64,000 nt of DNA from Candidatus Pelagibacterales bacterium (GTDB lineage Bacteria; Pseudomonadota; Alphaproteobacteria; Pelagibacterales; AG-422-B15): positions 62,001 to 126,000 of the forward strand of contig JAONQW010000002.1 in assembly GCA_028412835.1 (NCBI GenBank), read 5' to 3'. Below are positions 59,503 through 64,000 of this stretch, piece after piece. The position numbers were made by a program, and so were the translations under genes. The notes below the pieces were generated by a model that saw only the letters and a list, made by a program, of their open reading frames with translations, had not been told where the DNA came from and did not search any database. The stretch's first letter is position 1. The number at the start of each line of letters is the position of its first letter.

Positions 59503-61902
59503 TTACTCAATAGTTTTAAAGAATTCTTTAATCCCAATAGAGGTGATCTTATCTACTACGGCCGCTTCCATGTTTGCTTCAAACGGCCCAACCAGTATTC
59601 TATGGAATACCGGGTCACTAGATTCTGTTTCTTTAACCAGAACATTTTCTCCAATTGCTTTCATTACTGCGTTTGCAACTTTCGATGCTTTGTCTAAGTT
59701 TTTAAATGCGGCAATTTGAATAAAATTCTCGTTAGGTGCCTGTACTTCTTGATTAACTAATACTTCTTCATTTTCATTTTCTTGTAATTCTTCTTCTTCA
59801 GCTAATCGTAATTCCTCTTCAGCAATACGCAATTCTTCCTCAGCAATACGCAGCTCTTCTTTAACTAAGTTTTCTTCTACAATTTTTCTAAAAGCAATTG
59901 TATCGGAATTAATTTTGGCAGCTTTCTCTATTGCTTTTTCATTACGCAAATCAAGCATCATTTGATTAATCTTAACTGCATCATTATATTCTTTAATAGA
60001 CTTATTGATTTGCTTTGCTTTTTCTAATTCTTTGGAACGTCTTGCTGCTTCAACTAGTCTTGCTTCATTAACTTCATCTATAATTTTAAGAGAAAAATAA
60101 TCTTCAGTTGAAACTACTGCATTTGAAATAGACATTTTTAAATTAATTTCTTCGACATCTTGGGGCGGTAAACCTGCTAAAACTAAGTCAGAGGATAAAA
60201 ATGCCAGCCATCCTGGAAGGTCATCACCATTTTCCTGTAAGACTTCATACCTTATCGTTCCAGGACCAGTAATAATAAATGTATCTTTAGCTATTTGGAA
60301 TTGATTTTGTGTGAATGCATCACTTGAAAAAGTTCGTAATGCCGTTGCTTCAGGATTATATAAAACTTTAAGAGTTGGATTTTGTAATGATAAAGGCTTA
60401 TTGACATAGGCAATATATTTTTCTGACCATCTGATGAAACTATCTTGAATTTCTATCGCTAATTGATTTAAACCCATATTTTCAAAATTATCTGGTAAAA
60501 TATCTTTTCCTACTGATGCATAAATCTGACCAATACTATACTGCATTTCTGTGTAAGCTAAATCACGTCTTAATTCCGCAACCAATAAACTTGCCTCTTC
60601 CCTAATAACTTCTAACTCGCCAAATCTTGATATCTTTTGAGCATTTTGCACTTGATCACTTATTTTTGTTGCGACATCTAAATATCTTTGTGCCGTATCA
60701 TACTCTTCAATCGCTAGGCTGTAATTAATGCTAGCAAGATGTACTTGAGATAAAATAGTCATTGAAATTGCAAGATGTTGCTCTGTTGCAAGCTGGTTAT
60801 TTGCATCATTTGCTTTTTTCACAGAAGGAGCAGAAAATACATTGAGTAAATTAGCCCCAATTGAAACACCATATTGAGTTGAATCTTGATTCATTAAGTA
60901 TTTATTGCTGTTATATGCATAAGCAGCATTAAATTTTAACCCTGGCAATAACGAAACCATTGATGCTTTAGCCTCTTTGTTGGAAATTCTTTTTAGATAT
61001 CTACTTTCCATTAATTCAGGTCTTGAAAATAGAGCTACTTCTTCCATTTCAGTGACACTCAAATCAATAGTTGCCAGTGGTTTCAGTGTGTCAATTAATT
61101 GAAAGCCTTCACTTGGCAATAAACCCATTAAAGTTGCCAATTCAGTCTTAGAATTAATTAATGCTCTTTTTTGTGTCTGCAGTGTTCTTTGAATATCAAG
61201 TAATTCTTTTTGATATAAAAGTGCATCAACTGGTGCAGATAAAGTTAATTCCTCAATATACTTAGAATCTTTTAAGGCAATTTCTACTTTAACTAACAAA
61301 GGAGATAATTTTTGTAATAAATTTTCTGCAGCTTTAGCATTCCAATAAGCCCGAATAACATCACGGGTAATATTTTGAATTGATTTTCTCTCTAATTCTT
61401 TTGCAATTAGATAACGATTAGCTTGTTGACCAGCTCTAATATAAGACAAACCAAAATCTAGGGCATTCCATGTAAATTCGATATCTCTTGTGGTCTGCCA
61501 TTTTTCTGCCCCTACGGTATAAGTGGGATCACTAAGAGCCTCTGGCGATGTATCATTAATTGAAGTAACACTAGTACTTGGCTGATAACGAGTATACTCG
61601 GAGTAACCTGCATTAGCAGCTAAGTCAGGAAGCATGTCAAATTTAAGCAAGTTATTTTGTCTTTGTTGTAATGCAGAATTCATAACTTCAACACGTAGAT
61701 CACGATTATTTCTAATTGCTAAAGAAATAGCCTTATAAAGATCTATGCTTTCAATCGAGTCTTCATATTTTAGGTTAGCTAAATCAGCCTCTATTGATTG
61801 TAAAATTCTTTCATCAGAAATAGGAACAGGAGTTCGCGCACAAGCTGATAAGAAAATAAATAATAAAAGTAAGCTAAAAAATTTACTTGTTAAAATTCTC
61901 AT
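59503..61902 (-). CDS. TolC-like outer membrane lipoprotein with Ig-like, heptad and SPOR domains
   Basis: A 799-residue chimera. The N-terminus is a lipoprotein signal (LLLLFIFLSAC, lipobox LSAC; Cys21). Residues ~50-480 form a TolC/OEP barrel-tunnel repeat (DLYKAISLAIRNNRDLRVEV; ATLMGLLPSEGF; LRRDLAYTEMQYSIGQIYASVG). Residues ~530-620 resemble a cadherin/He_PIG-type Ig-like domain (TFIITGPGTIRYEVLQENGDDLPGWLAF). A long helix with heptads EELRIAE x3 follows, and the last ~75 residues are a SPOR domain (NFIQIAAFKNLDKASKVANAV; HRILVGPFE) that binds denuded peptidoglycan. TolC with a SPOR tail suggests a cell-wall anchored type 1 exit duct. It is divergent from the giant adhesin gene, its likely cargo. 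Confidence 0.88.
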   Translation of the reverse strand: MRILTSKFFSLLLLFIFLSACARTPVPISDERILQSIEADLANLKYEDSIESIDLYKAISLAIRNNRDLRVEVMNSALQQRQNNLLKFDMLPDLAANAGYSEYTRYQPSTSVTSINDTSPEALSDPTYTVGAEKWQTTRDIEFTWNALDFGLSYIRAGQQANRYLIAKELERKSIQNITRDVIRAYWNAKAAENLLQKLSPLLVKVEIALKDSKYIEELTLSAPVDALLYQKELLDIQRTLQTQKRALINSKTELATLMGLLPSEGFQLIDTLKPLATIDLSVTEMEEVALFSRPELMESRYLKRISNKEAKASMVSLLPGLKFNAAYAYNSNKYLMNQDSTQYGVSIGANLLNVFSAPSVKKANDANNQLATEQHLAISMTILSQVHLASINYSLAIEEYDTAQRYLDVATKISDQVQNAQKISRFGELEVIREEASLLVAELRRDLAYTEMQYSIGQIYASVGKDILPDNFENMGLNQLAIEIQDSFIRWSEKYIAYVNKPLSLQNPTLKVLYNPEATALRTFSSDAFTQNQFQIAKDTFIITGPGTIRYEVLQENGDDLPGWLAFLSSDLVLAGLPPQDVEEINLKMSISNAVVSTEDYFSLKIIDEVNEARLVEAARRSKELEKAKQINKSIKEYNDAVKINQMMLDLRNEKAIEKAAKINSDTIAFRKIVEENLVKEELRIAEEELRIAEEELRLAEEEELQENENEEVLVNQEVQAPNENFIQIAAFKNLDKASKVANAVMKAIGENVLVKETESSDPVFHRILVGPFEANMEAAVVDKITSIGIKEFFKTIE
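59794..59856 (-). repeat. Three 21-bp tandem repeats (heptad EELRIAE)
   Basis: Units at 59794-59814, 59815-59835 and 59836-59856 differ by a few bases and each encodes EELR(I/L)AE in the TolC-like protein. They make a perfect short coiled coil, and copy-number change would alter its length in steps of one heptad. Confidence 0.8.
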
Positions 61903-62114
61903 AAGACAGATTAGTAAGCATGGTTAATCAACATTACTATCACTAGTTTGTTAAAAAACCGAAAATGGGTAATTTTGATTACATTTTGATTTAAAAAACC
62001 CGATTATGGGTAGATCATAATCTGTGTGAATGAAAAAGTGCTGTATATCAAACAAATACAATGATTATTTAGTAAATTATATGAAGTCTAGTCATCAAAA
62101 ACTATTTATTACTT
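61903..62114. promoter_or_regulatory. Divergent TolC / giant adhesin region with sites C1/C2
   Basis: TTAAAAAACCGAAAATGGGTAAT (61951-61973) and TTAAAAAACCCGATTATGGGTAG (61991-62013) lie 40 bp apart, four turns, between the TolC start (61902) and the adhesin start (62115). A partial ATGGTTAATCA at ~61920 equals the end of the B sites. The pattern (T)TAAAAAACCGAAWATGGGTAAT is shared with the A and B sites. Confidence 0.65.
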
Positions 62115-64000
62115 ATGAAAATTAATAAATTAATTTATCCACTCGAAGCGCGTGTCATGTTGGATGGTGCCGCTGCGATAGATGTAATTGATAATGTTGA
62201 CGATATTCTCCAAATCAAAAAAACCCAAACAATTGATAGCGTTAAGTTTATTGAACAAACTAAAGAAACCTCCTTACCATTTGTAAATGTAGAGCGAGAC
62301 CAGAGGGATCAAAAAAATAAAAATATTGTTTTCATTGATGCAGCAGTGCAAGACTATCAAACCTTAGTCGATGCGTTTGATACGGAAACAGAAGTCTATA
62401 TTATTCAAAGTAATCAAGATGGTTTCTTGGTTATGCAAAATTATTTAGCACAAGAAAATAATATTGATGCAATTCATATCATTGGTCACGGTAGTGCTGG
62501 ACAAATTGCTTTTGGTACTGCATTACTTAATGAATTAACCTTAGAAGAATATAAATCTTCATTAAGTACAATTGGTGCAAGTCTTACCGCTGATGGTGAT
62601 ATTTTATTTTATGGTTGTAACATTGCTGATGGCAAAACTGGTGAAACGCTAATCAATCAAATTGCATCGATAACTAATGCTGATATTGCTGCGTCAGACG
62701 ATATTACGGGCCAAGGTGGTGACTGGGATCTTGAAAAACATATTGGTATAATTGAAGCAAGAAATATTGAAGTTATTGATTATCAACATTCTTTAATTAC
62801 AGGAGTAGCTAGCAATGATTCCAGTGTAGTTGTAAACAACGCTTCAAATGTAAACTTTAATAACAGTGGTTCTGGTGGTTATCAGGACCCTTCATCAGAT
62901 CGGTTTGTTCTGGTTCAGGAAAGGGCAGATGTAACGAGTGGAACAGGTACATTAAATTTTGATGTCAGTGGTACTCATTCTAGTTATACGCCAAGCAGTG
63001 ATAACCCTATCCACGTTTATATGCTTTTTTCAAATGACAATACTGATGGCAATAGCAGGAGATCAGGCGACCGAACTGGAGTAGTAACATTTGATAATGC
63101 TATTATTGGAGTATTTACAACTCCTGCTAATACCATTGCAAAGACTGGAATATCACAGGCAAATGGTACTTTTGCTACCTCTGGCTCAAGTAACTTTGGA
63201 AAAAGGGATTTTGAATTTAATGGTGGTGCTGCAGGTCCTGGAACTGAGGGTTCAAAGGACTGGTTTGTAATATCCAATTCAGGTAAAACAATTGAAGTAG
63301 GTTCAAAGAATGGAGCTAAAGGTGATTTTATCAGGATCATTACGGCTGCACCTGTATCAAATACCGCTCCTGTTGCTCGAAATGATAGAGGAATTATTAA
63401 TGAAGATGCAACTCTAAATGTATCAAATAATGCAAATGCTAATGTTTCAGCTGATAATAACATAAATACCACGGGTGAACATTCAGGAGATGTAATTAAC
63501 ACCAACTTAGCTGGTAGGCAGGATACCGATGCTGATGGCGATACTCTTACAGTTACTGAAATACGGACAGGAAGCTCAGAGGGTAGTGGTACAGCGGGAT
63601 CACTTGGTTCCTTTTTATCAGGAACATATGGTCGCTTAAGAATTTATTCAAATGGAGCTTATGATTATATAGCTGATCTAAATGCTGCAGATGCACTTGA
63701 TCCTGGTGATACAGCTACTGATAGTTTTAACTACACTATAAGTGATGGTAATGGTGGAACGGACAAAGCCGTGATAGAAATTGTGATTATTGGAGTTAAT
63801 GATGATATTACTGCGATCAATGATACTGATGCAGTTAATGAGGATGCAACAATTACGCGGAATACATCAAGCACGCAAGAATTAGATCATGATGACACTG
63901 ATGCTGACGGCGATGATGCTTCTGGTAGCTTTACCATAACAGCAATTCGTACAGGAAGAGAGTCTGGAAGCGGCACGGCTGGTACAGTCGGACAAGCACT
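62115..64000 (+). CDS. Giant adhesin, partial (LEPR/DUF4347/VCBS), open to the right edge
   Basis: Reading from the ATG at 62115 there is no stop to the window end (628 codons), so the track missed it. The N-terminus MKINKLIYPLEARVMLDGAAA is the LEPRxML-type leader found in very large secreted adhesins without a classic signal peptide. A DUF4347 domain follows (~residues 70-230: IHIIGHGSAGQIAFGTALL; DILFYGCNIADG; DIAASDDITGQGGDWDLE). A Gly/Ser-rich region comes next, then VCBS-type repeats: DTDADGDTLTVTEIRTG (~residue 468) and DTDADGDDASGSFTITAIRTG (~residue 593). The repeats are visibly more G+C rich than the neighbouring genes. Such proteins leave by type 1 secretion, and the divergent TolC-SPOR protein is the natural partner. 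Confidence 0.9.
   Translation, partial: MKINKLIYPLEARVMLDGAAAIDVIDNVDDILQIKKTQTIDSVKFIEQTKETSLPFVNVERDQRDQKNKNIVFIDAAVQDYQTLVDAFDTETEVYIIQSNQDGFLVMQNYLAQENNIDAIHIIGHGSAGQIAFGTALLNELTLEEYKSSLSTIGASLTADGDILFYGCNIADGKTGETLINQIASITNADIAASDDITGQGGDWDLEKHIGIIEARNIEVIDYQHSLITGVASNDSSVVVNNASNVNFNNSGSGGYQDPSSDRFVLVQERADVTSGTGTLNFDVSGTHSSYTPSSDNPIHVYMLFSNDNTDGNSRRSGDRTGVVTFDNAIIGVFTTPANTIAKTGISQANGTFATSGSSNFGKRDFEFNGGAAGPGTEGSKDWFVISNSGKTIEVGSKNGAKGDFIRIITAAPVSNTAPVARNDRGIINEDATLNVSNNANANVSADNNINTTGEHSGDVINTNLAGRQDTDADGDTLTVTEIRTGSSEGSGTAGSLGSFLSGTYGRLRIYSNGAYDYIADLNAADALDPGDTATDSFNYTISDGNGGTDKAVIEIVIIGVNDDITAINDTDAVNEDATITRNTSSTQELDHDDTDADGDDASGSFTITAIRTGRESGSGTAGTVGQA

Noticed and set aside
63017-63505. 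162-residue minus-strand ORF in the adhesin region
   Set aside because: It is antisense to a continuous 628-codon reading frame with DUF4347 and VCBS motifs and has no recognisable domain.

Overview
The window is a gene-dense, AT-rich (roughly one third G+C by eye) stretch of a bacterial chromosome. Genes are commonly separated by 0-15 bp or overlap as ATGA/TAATG. Gene content (ApaG, class I lysyl-tRNA synthetase, class 2 PyrD, the alphaproteobacterial TIGR02186 family beside a TauE exporter, four-subunit sarcosine-oxidase-like enzyme, glutamine-synthetase-like GmaS with a split glutamate-synthase-like MgsABC, DUF3726, PotABCD-like transporter) points to a marine alphaproteobacterium with a streamlined genome. 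The style resembles the AT-rich SAR11/HIMB59-type lineages, but that placement is inference. Layout: 1-5.3 kb holds the 5' part of folE (cut by the left edge), apaG, lysK, pyrD and two SDR enzymes. 5.3-7.7 kb is a leftward sulfur/thiol-type operon (TauE exporter, TIGR02186 protein, CcdA) that continues into a 2,4-dienoyl-CoA-reductase-like SDR. 7.8-15.8 kb is rich in acyl-CoA metabolism: two acyl-CoA dehydrogenases, a MaoC hydratase, a crotonase with the signature of delta3,5-delta2,4-dienoyl-CoA isomerase, a PaaI thioesterase and a thiolase, with an RmlA-like nucleotidyltransferase and a ProX-type tRNA editing protein between them. 16.2-21 kb is a leftward galactoside-use operon (serine hydrolase, MelB-like symporter, galactokinase, GH1 glycosidase). 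21-25 kb holds transport and membrane proteins. 25.1-36.7 kb combines a soxBDAG-type operon with an uncharacterised block (divergent M19 peptidase, a 554-residue unknown, DUF3726, Ldh-type dehydrogenase, aldehyde dehydrogenase, Asp/Asn-hydroxylase-like protein). 36.9-41.4 kb is a PotABCD-like ABC importer. 41.5-49.4 kb carries an acyltransferase, an Fe-ADH, an SDR and a divergent gmaS / mgsABC pair. Together with the soxBDAG-type enzyme this could give a complete N-methylglutamate route for methylamine, or C1/N recovery from N-methylated amino acids. From 49.4 kb to the right edge the window changes to a cell-surface region. A single-domain winged-helix regulator is divergent from a 1439-residue exported protein with eight Big_5-like repeats. 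That gene is translationally coupled to a beta-barrel protein with its own signal peptide; the ninth repeat is split across the two genes. Next come a minus-strand 74-nt tRNA-Thr-like cloverleaf with abnormal D and T loops, a small NMO operon, a regulator that is a tandem duplication of the first regulator's domain, a RodZ-type HTH protein, a TolC-like lipoprotein fused to an Ig-like domain, heptad repeats and a SPOR domain, and the start of a very large LEPR/DUF4347/VCBS adhesin cut by the right edge. Near-identical ~23-bp sites occur in pairs in front of the duplicated regulator, the HTH gene and the divergent TolC/adhesin promoter, which suggests one dedicated regulon for making and exporting the adhesin. 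No intergenic gap exceeds 300 bases.
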